The notes: generated from the letters alone by a model not told the origin. A DNA stretch of 64,000 nt from GWE2-42-39 sp942493345 (GCA_942493345.1 OW818695.1:806001-870000); one strand, 5' to 3'; positions 54,543 through 64,000 are shown, counted from the stretch's first letter. A program made the numbers and translations.

Positions 54543-55058
54543 ATGACCTTTTCGACAAAACAAATAAGAACAGCCGGTTATATATGTTGTGGGGTGACAG
54601 ACATGTTGGCCTGTAATTCACAAACGGTAAAAAAACAAGCTCCGGTACGGCCCACAATGTGCTACTTGTACTGGTCTGCCAGTAGTGGGCTGATGCATTT
54701 GTCACCCGGGAAATTCGAATTTCAAACACCCTGTATCGACCAACTGGCTTCGGAAGGAGTGCAGTTTATCAATGCCATATCGGGGATGTCGGGTTGCACT
54801 CCGGCCAAGGCTTCCATTATGACCGGCCAACGCCCGTTGACCAACGGCGTATTCATGAACGATGTACAATTGGATACCAATGCTGTTTCATTCGGGAAGG
54901 TAATGTCCGGGGCCGGATACGAAACAGCTTACATCGGAAAATGGCATTTGGATGGAATGGAAAGGAAATCGTTCATTTCGAAGGGACGAAGACAAAATTT
55001 TGATTACTGGAACGCTTTGGAGCACACCCATAATTATAATCATTTAAAACTATTATAA
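54543..55058 (+). pseudogene. Decayed, truncated sulfatase
   Basis: The 171-codon frame aligns in sense with a sulfatase N-terminus: TPCIDQLASEGVQFINA, GCTPAKASIMTGQRPLTNGVF and AYIGKWHLDGMERKSF are recognisable. Three lesions show decay. A two-base insertion near 54654 shifts the frame, since NVLLVLV reads in another frame from 54656 and meets TAG at 54683, and the metal-binding Asp region is lost. The formylglycine motif reads CTPAK instead of CxPxR. Finally, the C-terminal two thirds are missing; the frame stops 1 base before the next gene. It keeps a signal-like N-terminus. Probably inactive. Confidence 0.85.
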
Positions 55059-55059
55059 A

Positions 55060-58017
55060 ATGAACAAAGCAATTGTATTTTTATTGATTTTCAATATATT
55101 ACATGGTTGTTCTTCTATGCAAAAGCAAAGGGAACAAGAAGAAGGAAAAACATTAGAACATGCTTTTCTTAATCTTGACGATACTTCACGAGCATGGGTT
55201 TACTGGTTTTGGATCAACGGGAATATTACCAAAGAAGGCATAACAGCAGACCTTGAGGCAATGAAAAAGGTTGGTGTGGGAGGAGTGTTATGGATGGAGG
55301 TAAGCGGTCCTAATTGGGCACCTGATGGACAGGTTAAGCCTTATACTACTCAATGGGATGATCTCATGCAATGGGCAATACAAGAGTCTGATCGTCTTGG
55401 CCTTCAATTTGATATTTCTGTTGACTTTGGTTATGGAAGTGGAGGGCCTCATATTACTCCAGATATTTCAATGCAACAGCTATACTGGAGTGAAACTCTC
55501 GTCGATGGGGATAAAAATATTGACATAACACTTGAAAAACCTGAAATCTCCAAAGAAAATATTAAAGCTGCCTGGTTAAGACCTAACGAACAGTTAAGTC
55601 AAAAAGTCATGAAAGATATACATGAAATAGATTCTTACCGGGATATAGCGGTTTGGGCAATACCATATTCAGAAGAACTGCAAGCTTATAAGATTCCACA
55701 ATTTGAGATGCGCACCGGCTTGATTGCCAAAACTTCCTTCATCGGTCTGGATGAAATATCCCCTCCGAAGAATGCTGTTATAACTAATAAACGTATAATT
55801 GACCTCACCAGCCAAATGAATCCTGAGGGTAAATTAATCTGGAAAGCACCACCGGGAAAGTGGCAAATTATTCGTTTGGGCCATGCTTCCAATTTTAAAA
55901 TGACTAGGCCTACTACTTCCGAGGCAGTTGGATTCGAAGCTGACAGACTTAGTAAAAAAGGCATAGATACTCATTTTGAAGCCTTTTTGAAACCAATTTT
56001 TGAGGGTGCAGGTCCAAATGCAGGTAAAACATTAAAATATGTTCATGTCGACAGCTGGGAAGCCGGTTGTCAACAGTGGACATCGGAATTTCCACAAGAA
56101 TTTCGTCAACGCAGAGGATATGATATTCATCCATGGTTGCCAGTCTTAACGGGCATTGTGGTAGATAGTCCTGAATTGACCGAGCGATTTCTTTGGGATT
56201 TTCGCCAAACTGTAGGCGAGTTGACATTGGATAATTATGCTTTAAGATTACGTGAATTGGCTTCAGCATATAACATTCAATTTTCGACCGAAGCTTACGG
56301 TGGATTATGCATAAATAATACAGAATATGCCGAAGCAAGCGATTTTCCAATTAGTGAATTTTGGACCAGAGGCGAGAGTTATTACCCAAATAATTTAGAA
56401 GATCAAAAATATTATAATACTTCTAAAGTGGCAGCATCTGCTGCCCATACTAAAGGTTATCCATTTGTCGGGGCAGAAGCTTTTACAGGAGGACGAGGAT
56501 GGAAAGATCATCCTTATCTTCTAAAAGGTATCGGCGATAAAGCGTTTTGTGAAGGAGTTAATCTATTTATTCTTCATCTTTTTGCTCATCAGGCATATAA
56601 TGATATGATACCTGGACTAACGCACCGGCAGTGGGGAGTACATTTCAGTAGATTTAATACCTGGTGGGAATATAGCAAGCCTTGGTTCGACTATCTAAAC
56701 CGTTGTCAATATATGTTACAACAGGGTCAGTTTGCTGCAGATGTCTGTTATTTTTTTGGCGAAGGCACGCCGTTGCATGTACGGGATATAGATTTAAAAT
56801 TACCCCGAGGATACGATTATGATATTTGTTCTTCTGATATAGTACAACAGATGAAAGTGCAGGATGGAAGAATTGTTCTGCCTTCAGGAATGAGTTATCG
56901 ATATTTGCTTTTACCTAATACTGACAGATTAACTCTTTTATCTGCAAATAAAATTCAAGAATTGATAGAATCGGGGGCCCAAGTAATTGCCCAAAAACGT
57001 GTTATTGGAACACCAGGACTTTCAGGTTATCCTGATGCCGATAAAAAAGTAAAACAGATAGCTGATCACCTATGGGATCAGGGTAAAATAATTACTGAAA
57101 ACAATTGGGAAAAACTGTTTCAACAGAATAATCTTCAACATGATTTCAAAGGAGACGGATTAAACTATATTCATAGAAAAACAGATAACACAGATATCTA
57201 TTTTGTGGCAAATCCTGAACCGGCAGTTGTAGAAACCAACTGCTCCTTCCGGGTTTCCGGCAAAATCCCCGAATTGTGGAATCCGGAAACCGGAGAAACA
57301 AGGGAACTGCCTGATTTTAAAGCAGACAATGGAATGGTGTCAGTTCCTTTGCGTTTCGATCCGATGCAGAGCTGGTTTGTTGTTTTCCGCAAGTCAAAAT
57401 CTACGGAAACATTAAAAAGTAAAAATTTTCCGGAGTATCTTCCGGTAAAAGATATAGAAGGTTCATGGCAGGTTAGCTTCGATCCGAAATGGGGAGGACC
57501 GGAAAAACCTGTTATTTTTAATTCGTTAGATGATTGGAGCAACCATAGTGATCAGCGAATCTGTTATTATTCCGGCACAGCCACTTACAATAAAAATTTT
57601 AATCTGTCATCTTCACAATTATCACAGTCAACACCGGTTTTTCTTGATCTTGGCAAAGTAGAGGTTATCGCCAGAGTCAGGGTGAACGGTAAGAATTGTG
57701 GTATAGCATGGAAACCGCCTTATTGCGTTGATATCACTCATGCTGTTCATCAAGGGGAAAACAAGCTGGAGATAGATGTTGTAAATACATGGATTAATCG
57801 CATGATCGGCGATGAACAATTACCGGAAGACAGTGAGTGGATTGATTGGGAAACATTAAAAGAATGGCCGGAATGGTTTCTGAATAACAAACCCCGCCCA
57901 TCCGGTCGCTATACGTTTACAACAGCTAAGCATTACAAAAAGGATGATCCACTGATTTCATCTGGATTATTAGGACCTGTGAGGATTTATAAATTAGTGG
58001 ATAGAAATATAAAATAA
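55060..58017 (+). CDS. GH106-family alpha-L-rhamnosidase, copy 2
   Basis: A 985-residue lipoprotein (lipobox IFNILHGC, C17). GH106 motifs: AWVYWFWINGNITKEGITADLEAM, FGYGSGGPHITPD and HVDSWEAG (H329 onward), with a C-terminal beta-sandwich (FLDLGKVEVIARVRVNGKNCG). It is more AT-rich in codon use than copy 1, and the copies diverge widely between motifs, so they are old paralogues or separate acquisitions, probably with different linkage or substitution specificity. It begins 1 base after the sulfatase pseudogene. Confidence 0.92.
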   Translation: MNKAIVFLLIFNILHGCSSMQKQREQEEGKTLEHAFLNLDDTSRAWVYWFWINGNITKEGITADLEAMKKVGVGGVLWMEVSGPNWAPDGQVKPYTTQWDDLMQWAIQESDRLGLQFDISVDFGYGSGGPHITPDISMQQLYWSETLVDGDKNIDITLEKPEISKENIKAAWLRPNEQLSQKVMKDIHEIDSYRDIAVWAIPYSEELQAYKIPQFEMRTGLIAKTSFIGLDEISPPKNAVITNKRIIDLTSQMNPEGKLIWKAPPGKWQIIRLGHASNFKMTRPTTSEAVGFEADRLSKKGIDTHFEAFLKPIFEGAGPNAGKTLKYVHVDSWEAGCQQWTSEFPQEFRQRRGYDIHPWLPVLTGIVVDSPELTERFLWDFRQTVGELTLDNYALRLRELASAYNIQFSTEAYGGLCINNTEYAEASDFPISEFWTRGESYYPNNLEDQKYYNTSKVAASAAHTKGYPFVGAEAFTGGRGWKDHPYLLKGIGDKAFCEGVNLFILHLFAHQAYNDMIPGLTHRQWGVHFSRFNTWWEYSKPWFDYLNRCQYMLQQGQFAADVCYFFGEGTPLHVRDIDLKLPRGYDYDICSSDIVQQMKVQDGRIVLPSGMSYRYLLLPNTDRLTLLSANKIQELIESGAQVIAQKRVIGTPGLSGYPDADKKVKQIADHLWDQGKIITENNWEKLFQQNNLQHDFKGDGLNYIHRKTDNTDIYFVANPEPAVVETNCSFRVSGKIPELWNPETGETRELPDFKADNGMVSVPLRFDPMQSWFVVFRKSKSTETLKSKNFPEYLPVKDIEGSWQVSFDPKWGGPEKPVIFNSLDDWSNHSDQRICYYSGTATYNKNFNLSSSQLSQSTPVFLDLGKVEVIARVRVNGKNCGIAWKPPYCVDITHAVHQGENKLEIDVVNTWINRMIGDEQLPEDSEWIDWETLKEWPEWFLNNKPRPSGRYTFTTAKHYKKDDPLISSGLLGPVRIYKLVDRNIK

Positions 58018-58218
58018 ACTTGTTTAGATGATTAACACACAAGAATTAAGGGTAAGAATTAGTTTGGAACACTATTCATTTATACTTTTAAAATTTATAT
58101 CAAAACAGACAAAAGACATTACAAACAAAGACGAATGTAAAATATTTTCTAAAATCAGGCTATTCATCACCAAAGGATATTGATTTTAAAGTTTCTCCAG
58201 AAATAAAAAATAACGAAT

Positions 58219-59712
58219 ATGAAAAATAACCTTTCCCATAATAAATTTTGTATAGCGCTTATTGGCTGTCTTACATTTTTGGCAACACAAAATCTTCAGG
58301 CTCAGGAAAAATCTGTAACGATCGATTGGAACAATGTTGTTAAAATATCGAATACAACCCCAACATTGCAGGTTGTGGTAAACCCTATGTTACGAAGAAA
58401 CTCGCCTATTCATAAAGGAAGTTTTCAGGCATTAAACGACATGGGAGCCGACTATGTGCGTTTTGTTCCCTGGTTCCCTTATCCAAAAGCTGCAGTTGTT
58501 GAACTAAAAGAGCCTACCAGCACGCAGACCTACTGGGATTTTAGCTATGCAGATCCGATTGTTGAAGATTTCATGAATGCAACAAAAGGTCATTCTGTTA
58601 TAATGAATTTCAGTACGATCCCCGTCTGGATGTTCAAAATATCAAAACCAGTCGTTATTCCTGATAATCCGGACCAGGTTTACTGGGATTATAATCAGGG
58701 ACGAGAACTTCGCGATCCAAGCATGAAAGAACTATCCGATTATTTTGTGCGATTGTTTAGCTGGTATACAAAAGGCGGATTTACCGATGAACTGGGCAAA
58801 TTTCATAAATCGGATTATCATTATAAATTCCCTTATTGGGAAGTCCTTAATGAACCGGACCTGGAACATGCAATTTCGCCACAGATGTACACAAAAATGT
58901 ACGACGCGATTGTTGGTGAACTGAAAAAAATATCTCCTGACACAAAATTTGTTGGAATATCTGTTGCTCTTGAAACAAACCCTCAATGGTTTGAATATTT
59001 TCTAAATCCGGCAAACCATAAGCCCGGTATTCCGCTGGAAGGAATCTCCTATCATTTCTACGGTCGCCCCTCCTCTCCGGAACAATCCTACGAAGGTTTC
59101 CAATATTCTTTTTTCGATCAGGCCAATGGGTTCCTCGATCGCGTCCGGTATATTGAAAACATTCGCAAACGACTCGCCCCGCAGGTTTTCACACATATTA
59201 ATGAAATAGGCAATATTCTGTCGGAACGAGATTATCCGGGTGTAATACCCAATAGTTACTGGAACTTGTCGGGAGCCATGTATGCCTACCTTTATGTAGA
59301 ACTGGCTAAAATTGGAATCGATGTTGCCGGAGAATCTCAATTGGTCGGATATCCAACCCAGTTCCCTGATGTAAGCATGATGAACTGGAAAACCGGGAAC
59401 CCCAATGCGCGCTATTGGGTATTAAAGTTGCTCAAAGACAATTTTGGGCCCGGCGATAAACTGGCCGAGACAAACATAAATACAGTGGACGTTGCGGCTC
59501 AGGCATTCGTCACCAAAGAAGGAAAAAATCTTTTGCTAATCAACAAGAGAGATAAGCAAATGCAGGTTAAATTGCCGGAAGAAGCAAAAGATGCCATCAC
59601 TTGCTTTGTAGATACTTCCACCGGTGACAACCCGATATCTCAACGCCAACTAATAGGCACAACCATTTCGATGGAGCCTTTTTCCGTTATATTGATTCAA
59701 CTTAAAAACTAA
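58219..59712 (+). CDS. GH39-like glycoside hydrolase
   Basis: A 497-residue exported protein (signal peptide ending LQAQ, about 29). The GH-A barrel carries the acid/base E212 in YWEVLNEPDLEHA and the probable nucleophile E329 in FTHINEIGNIL, matching the GH39 layout; a small C-terminal beta domain follows (about 410-497). GH39 members are mostly beta-xylosidases or alpha-L-iduronidases. With rhamnosidases and sulfatases a role on xylose or uronate units of an ulvan-like glycan is plausible but not proven. Confidence 0.8.
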   Translation: MKNNLSHNKFCIALIGCLTFLATQNLQAQEKSVTIDWNNVVKISNTTPTLQVVVNPMLRRNSPIHKGSFQALNDMGADYVRFVPWFPYPKAAVVELKEPTSTQTYWDFSYADPIVEDFMNATKGHSVIMNFSTIPVWMFKISKPVVIPDNPDQVYWDYNQGRELRDPSMKELSDYFVRLFSWYTKGGFTDELGKFHKSDYHYKFPYWEVLNEPDLEHAISPQMYTKMYDAIVGELKKISPDTKFVGISVALETNPQWFEYFLNPANHKPGIPLEGISYHFYGRPSSPEQSYEGFQYSFFDQANGFLDRVRYIENIRKRLAPQVFTHINEIGNILSERDYPGVIPNSYWNLSGAMYAYLYVELAKIGIDVAGESQLVGYPTQFPDVSMMNWKTGNPNARYWVLKLLKDNFGPGDKLAETNINTVDVAAQAFVTKEGKNLLLINKRDKQMQVKLPEEAKDAITCFVDTSTGDNPISQRQLIGTTISMEPFSVILIQLKN

Positions 59713-59862
59713 ATCTCCGCAAAATAACAAATATCAAAACGATCGGGAATAAGTGCTTCTGCTCACACAAATTGCTACATTCAAATCACAATGCAGCTTC
59801 ACCCATTTTGCCTGATTACGAAACACTCTGATCGTTAATGATGACCCTAAATAAAAAAGAGT

Positions 59863-60966
59863 ATGAATTCAAGAGAAAGAGTATTAAAAGCGTTTAAACG
59901 GATGCCGGGACTTCCCGACCGTATCCCTGTTCAGTTCGATTTATGCCGCCAGTTGGCCGACCATTTCGGAAAAGAGCTGGGGGTTCCGGTCCGGTATACC
60001 GACAACCTGTATGAAGATGTTACGTACCGCATCAGCGCCAACGAAGTGCGACTGGCAATGGGGTGCGATGTGGTCATTACCGGAGCTTCCGTTTCCGACG
60101 ATTATCGAGTTGTGCAAGACGAGAATGGCTACTGGCTGAACGAATATGGAATGAAGATGCGGCAGGGCGAGATATACGTGGAAGTGATTGACTACCCATT
60201 GGCCCACGCAGAAACCAAAGCCGACATCGACGCTTTTCAGTTTCCTGATCCCCTGGCACCGGGACGTTATCGCGACGCAAAGGCACTGGTTGAAAAATAT
60301 CACAACGATTACCTGATTTTCGGCGATATTGAAGTAACTATTTTTTCGCTGGCGCAACAACTGGTCGGCATGGAAAAGTTACTGATCGACATGATGATGG
60401 AAGCCGAATACGTTATCCCGTTATTCGAAGCCTGTACCGAATTTCAAACACAAATAGGGTTGCAACTGATCAAACAAGGTGTCGATGCCATCTGGGTTGG
60501 CGACGATTTCGGCACACAAACAAGCCTGCTCCTTCCTCCTGAAATTTTCAGGGAACAGTTAAAACCTTATTACAAACGGATGATCGATTGTTTTAAAGCC
60601 GCAAAACCGGATATTATCCCAATTCTTCATTGCGATGGAGCTGTCAGCGAATTGCTCGACGACATCCGAGATATCGGCTTTGAAGTGTTCAACCCTGTTC
60701 AACCGGGAGTGCCCGGGCACTCGCCTCAGGAAATGAAAAACAATTTCGGCCAGAAATTCTCTTTCTGGGGAGCAATCGACCAGCAGGATTTGCTACCAAA
60801 CGGCAGCGACGAAGCATTGGAAATGGATATCATTGAAAAAATCACGGCTCTTGGAAAAGACGGGGGATACATGATCGCGCCGGCTCATATTATTCAAAAC
60901 GACGTGACTCCCGAACGGGTGAAAAAATTTATTGAACTCTGCTTGAAAAACGGAACGATAAAATAG
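59863..60966 (+). CDS. Uroporphyrinogen decarboxylase-family protein (not HemE)
   Basis: A 367-residue cytoplasmic protein of the UroD/MtaA/CmuA superfamily. It starts MNSRERVLKAFKRMPGLPDRIPVQ, typical of the methyltransferase-like branch, and keeps IWVGDDFGTQTSLLLPPEIFREQLKPYYKR and LHCDGAVSELLDDIRDIGFEVFNPVQ (H256). True HemE sequences differ in the arginine-rich N-terminus. Members of this branch include corrinoid methyltransferases, while many remain uncharacterised. Its place among glycan enzymes suggests a catabolic step, perhaps on O-methylated sugars. That is speculation. Confidence 0.8.
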   Translation: MNSRERVLKAFKRMPGLPDRIPVQFDLCRQLADHFGKELGVPVRYTDNLYEDVTYRISANEVRLAMGCDVVITGASVSDDYRVVQDENGYWLNEYGMKMRQGEIYVEVIDYPLAHAETKADIDAFQFPDPLAPGRYRDAKALVEKYHNDYLIFGDIEVTIFSLAQQLVGMEKLLIDMMMEAEYVIPLFEACTEFQTQIGLQLIKQGVDAIWVGDDFGTQTSLLLPPEIFREQLKPYYKRMIDCFKAAKPDIIPILHCDGAVSELLDDIRDIGFEVFNPVQPGVPGHSPQEMKNNFGQKFSFWGAIDQQDLLPNGSDEALEMDIIEKITALGKDGGYMIAPAHIIQNDVTPERVKKFIELCLKNGTIK

Positions 60967-61042
60967 TACACGTATACAAAGGTTTTGATTTCAATCATCC
61001 GATATTCCATCAACAGATTCAATAGAGTCATCTTTAAATTGT

Positions 61043-61050
61043 TATTTTTG
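61043..61050 (+). promoter_or_regulatory. Candidate -7 element before the PA14 sulfatase
   Basis: TATTTTTG matches TAnnTTTG exactly, 30 bases before the ATG at 61081. The -33 position lacks TTTG. Confidence 0.35.
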
Positions 61051-61080
61051 CGATTAACCAACAACAAAGCAAACATTAAA

Positions 61081-63189
61081 ATGAAAGCATCGAAAATCGT
61101 ATTTTCCGGAATTGTAGCCATGTCCGTTTTTTCTGCCTATGGTTCAAGCAAACAAAAAACAATTGAAACACAAAAACCCAATATCATTTTCATATTGGTC
61201 GATGATATGGGTTGGGGCGATCTGGGATTTCAGTTTCAAAACCAGCGGGCAAAGCTCAATGTACGAAGTGAACCGTGGACAAAAACACCAAATCTGGATA
61301 TTTTAGCAGCACAAGGAGTTTTGCTGCCGAATCATTATTGCCCGGCTCCGGTTTGTGCCCCATCGCGGGCCTCGTTGATGCTGGGACGACATCAGGGGCA
61401 TGCGAATGTTCGTGACAACCAATTCGATAAAGCGATTGACGACAACCATACCATCGCCACCGTGTTAAAAGCTGCAGGATACTCAACAGCGGCTTTCGGA
61501 AAATGGGGCTTACAGGGTCAAAACAAAGAAGTAGAACACTGGCCGGCACATCCGTTAAATCGTGGATTCGATTATTATTACGGATACATGCGACATGGAG
61601 ATGGACATGAACATTACCCGAAAGAAGGTATTTACCGGGGTCCAAAAGAAGTTTACGAGAACCGCACAAATGTGGCTGCCGATCTTGACAAATGTTACAC
61701 AGCTGATTTATGGACTGCGGCGGCAAAACATTGGATTACGAAACAAAAGCAGGATGAAAAATCAGAAAAACCATTCTTCGTTTTTCTTGCGTACGATACG
61801 CCTCACGCAGTAATCGAACTGCCAACTCAGGACTATCCGGAAGGAGGAGGACTCAACGGAGGACTGCAATGGATCGGGAAACCCGGACAAATGATCAATA
61901 CGGCCTCCGGAGTTATTGACTCATGGATTCATCCCGATTACGTGAATGCAACGTACGATCAGGATAAAAATCCGGCAACTCCTGAAGTAGAATGGCCTAA
62001 CGTTTATAAACGATATGCAACCAGTACTCGTCGAATCGATTGCGCTGTTGGCGACATTGTTCAATTACTCAAAGATTTGAAAATTGATGACAATACGTTG
62101 ATTGTATTTACATCAGATAATGGGCCATCAAAAGAATCGTATTTGGCAGAAGATTTCGACCCCAACTTCTTTAATAATTTTGGCCCATTTGACGGAATTA
62201 AACGCGATGTACTGGAAGGAGGAGTCCGCGTTGTAGCGCTTGCATACTGGCCTGGACATTTCCCTGCCGGACAGGTGATAAAAACGCCAAGCTCATCGTA
62301 CGACTGGATGCCAACTTTTGCGCAATTAGCCGGCATTCCTGCTCCGGCTATAACGGATGGCGTTTCGCTGGTTCCATCGCTAACCGGATCAGGAAAACAA
62401 AGAGAAAGTCTCGTTTACGTTGAATATTTTGAAGGTGGGAAAACTCCTGCATACGACGAATTCTTGCCTGAACATCAGGGCAAAAAACGCAACCAAATGC
62501 AAATGGTTCGACTGAATAATTATGTTGGAGTAAGATATAATATCACCTCGCATCTTGATAATTTTGAAATTTTCGACATTGTAAAAGATCCGCAACAGGC
62601 TCACAACCTAGCCGAAAATCCCGGGATGGAACGAATTCAGGAACAGATGAAAGACAAGGTGCTTCAAACGCGTCGGCCAAACGCGTCGGCCAAACGTCCT
62701 TACGACGACGAGCTTGTTCCGGCAATTCAAGCAACAAAAACAATCCAGGGAGTTGAGTGGAGAGCGTACAATGGAGGATTTCAGTGGGTTCCTGATGTTG
62801 CCACATTGAAACCGGCAAAAACCGGTTTAACCGACCAACCGAATATCGATGTAATCAAGAATTCTGACAGTCAGGCTTTTTGTTTTTCCGGATATATCCA
62901 AATCCCGGCTGACGGCGATTATACTTTTTCGCTGACTGCTGATAACAGAGCTTTTCTTCGCATTCATGATATTGCAGTTATTGATGAAGACTTTGGTTAT
63001 ACGGGAGGAGACGAACGCCAGGCAACAATCCGATTGAAAGCAGGTCTACATCCGTATCGGTTGTTTTACACTTCCACATCGGAAACAAAACCATTGCTCG
63101 ATTTCAAATGGAGTAGTTCTGAAATCAGTAAACAAACTATTCCGGCCTCAGCTTTTCTTCGAAATGCGAAAACAGAACATCAAGATTAG
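61081..63189 (+). CDS. Sulfatase with C-terminal PA14 domain
   Basis: A 702-residue exported sulfatase (signal peptide about 1-20; the ATG at 61081 was chosen over one 96 bases upstream that adds a non-signal N-terminus). FILVDDMGWGDLG holds the metal-binding acids, C92 in VCAPSRASLM is the formylglycine site, AFGKWGLQG is the usual K/H-region motif (here KWG rather than KWH) and FTSDNGPS completes the site. Residues about 580-695 form a PA14-like carbohydrate-binding domain (YIQIPADGDYTFSLTADNRAFLRI). It resembles arylsulfatase A-like enzymes in glycan loci. Confidence 0.92.
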   Translation: MKASKIVFSGIVAMSVFSAYGSSKQKTIETQKPNIIFILVDDMGWGDLGFQFQNQRAKLNVRSEPWTKTPNLDILAAQGVLLPNHYCPAPVCAPSRASLMLGRHQGHANVRDNQFDKAIDDNHTIATVLKAAGYSTAAFGKWGLQGQNKEVEHWPAHPLNRGFDYYYGYMRHGDGHEHYPKEGIYRGPKEVYENRTNVAADLDKCYTADLWTAAAKHWITKQKQDEKSEKPFFVFLAYDTPHAVIELPTQDYPEGGGLNGGLQWIGKPGQMINTASGVIDSWIHPDYVNATYDQDKNPATPEVEWPNVYKRYATSTRRIDCAVGDIVQLLKDLKIDDNTLIVFTSDNGPSKESYLAEDFDPNFFNNFGPFDGIKRDVLEGGVRVVALAYWPGHFPAGQVIKTPSSSYDWMPTFAQLAGIPAPAITDGVSLVPSLTGSGKQRESLVYVEYFEGGKTPAYDEFLPEHQGKKRNQMQMVRLNNYVGVRYNITSHLDNFEIFDIVKDPQQAHNLAENPGMERIQEQMKDKVLQTRRPNASAKRPYDDELVPAIQATKTIQGVEWRAYNGGFQWVPDVATLKPAKTGLTDQPNIDVIKNSDSQAFCFSGYIQIPADGDYTFSLTADNRAFLRIHDIAVIDEDFGYTGGDERQATIRLKAGLHPYRLFYTSTSETKPLLDFKWSSSEISKQTIPASAFLRNAKTEHQD

Positions 63190-63312
63190 CTTTGAGATTT
63201 AAAAATACATGAAATACCAAAAATACGAACGATCAGAGATTTATTATCCTTAATCGTCGGACCTGTGATTATTGAATTCTTCAACCATTCATTTGACATA
63301 ATATACTAAACT

Positions 63313-64000
63313 ATGTTTCTAAATAAAATTTTAACAATATCAGGAATTATACTTGTATTGTCGGGTACAATATGCGCCCAGAGCTATAACGAATTTCATT
63401 TTCCAAATGATTCAAACAGGGTCATCACCTATTGGATGTGTATGAACGGGAACATTACGAAAGAAGGAATTACGAAAGACCTAGAAGCCATGAAATCTGT
63501 CGGGATTAACGGTACGCTGTTTTTCAGCGTTGGATTTTTTCCAGCCGGGCCCGTAAAATTTATGAGCGAACAATGGTGGGACGATGTGTCACATGCGATG
63601 AAAGAATCGGACCGGTTGAAAATGAAATTCGGTATTTATAACAGCGATGGCTGGAGCATGTCGGGAGGTCCGTGGATTACGCCGGAGGAATCGATGAAAG
63701 AATTGGTTTGGGCTGACACAATTGTTGATGGAGGAAGAATGATCCATACGGAATTACCACAACCACATATAAATAAAATTTACAGCAATATATCTATTCT
63801 GGCTTTCCCTGCCCTGACAAATGATGAACCAATTTCAATCAAAAAAATAGTTTCGTCGTCTTTCGTTACCAATACGGAAGCTGCTTCGGATAATGACACA
63901 AAAACCGAAATCCATTTTTTAACAGCCCAGGAAAATAACGTGGCAAATATTGTGATCGATCTCGGCCAACAAAAAAATATCCGACGCGTAGTTTTCAATC
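63313..64000 (+). CDS. GH106-family alpha-L-rhamnosidase, copy 3 (partial, runs off the window)
   Basis: The ATG at 63313 opens a frame of 229 codons with no stop before the window end. It has a signal peptide (ILVLSGTICAQ) and GH106 start motifs: ITYWMCMNGNITKEGITKDLEAM and YNSDGWSMSGGPWITPEESMKEL. The catalytic region lies beyond the window. A third, divergent copy, so the locus continues to the right. Confidence 0.88.
   Translation, partial: MFLNKILTISGIILVLSGTICAQSYNEFHFPNDSNRVITYWMCMNGNITKEGITKDLEAMKSVGINGTLFFSVGFFPAGPVKFMSEQWWDDVSHAMKESDRLKMKFGIYNSDGWSMSGGPWITPEESMKELVWADTIVDGGRMIHTELPQPHINKIYSNISILAFPALTNDEPISIKKIVSSSFVTNTEAASDNDTKTEIHFLTAQENNVANIVIDLGQQKNIRRVVFN

Noticed and set aside
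59863..60966. HemE (uroporphyrinogen III decarboxylase)
   Set aside because: The sequence follows the methyltransferase-like branch of the superfamily and sits in a glycan locus with no haem genes nearby.
62668..62693. Perfect 13-base tandem repeat (ACGCGTCGGCCAA twice) inside the PA14 sulfatase gene
   Set aside because: Thirteen is not a multiple of three, yet the frame continues into family-like sequence (AKRPYDDELVP), so a recent duplication is unlikely; probably chance similarity of two coding stretches.

Overview
The window looks like chromosomal DNA of a Bacteroidota (Bacteroidetes) member. It carries sprA of the type IX secretion system next to ruvA, two ECF-sigma/FecR/SusC/SusD modules, BACON-type lipoproteins, and promoter-like elements matching the Bacteroidetes consensus (TTTG, about 19-21 bases, TAnnTTTG). 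Moderate GC and the mix of sulfatases and alpha-L-rhamnosidases suggest a free-living, probably marine or sediment polysaccharide degrader, perhaps in the Marinilabiliales. That placement is inference. No rRNA, tRNA, CRISPR array, integrase or intact insertion sequence was seen.

Layout. 0.3-4.0 kb (minus): amino-sugar genes, a GlcN6P deaminase/PIG-L fusion behind a ROK regulator. 4.2-4.7 kb: a small lipoprotein. 5.1-14.3 kb (plus): pdxA, ruvA and the giant sprA. 14.4-18.1 kb (minus): TrkH-type K+ transporter, short KdpD-like kinase and KdpE-like regulator. 18.6-25.9 kb (plus): a complete trpEGDCFBA operon preceded by what reads as two consecutive Trp-leader/terminator units and punctuated at every inner junction by repeats. 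26.0-27.1 kb: a small conserved-looking protein and a DeoR-type regulator. 27.6-33.8 kb (plus): GlpD, GlpT, a secreted HAD phosphatase and a lipoprotein metallophosphatase. 34.0-42.3 kb: first sigma/anti-sigma/SusC/SusD/BACON module. 42.6-49.3 kb: second sigma/anti-sigma/SusC/SusD module. 49.7-64.0 kb: enzyme section with two intact sulfatases, one decayed sulfatase, three GH106 proteins (the last cut by the window edge), one GH39-like protein and a UroD-family protein.

How the parts work together. The trp genes encode every step from chorismate to tryptophan and appear controlled by attenuation in cis. The GlpD/GlpT/phosphatase cluster fits release of glycerol 3-phosphate outside the cytoplasm, its import and oxidation to dihydroxyacetone phosphate; the CAZyme-free SusCD module beside it may feed it. 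The second SusCD module and the enzymes downstream form a polysaccharide utilisation locus for a sulfated, L-rhamnose-rich glycan (ulvan- or rhamnan-sulfate-like; inference). In both SusCD modules the gap between the anti-sigma gene and susC holds a hairpin whose U-tract lies on the minus strand, as expected of a terminator for a cis-antisense RNA of the kind reported at Bacteroides loci.
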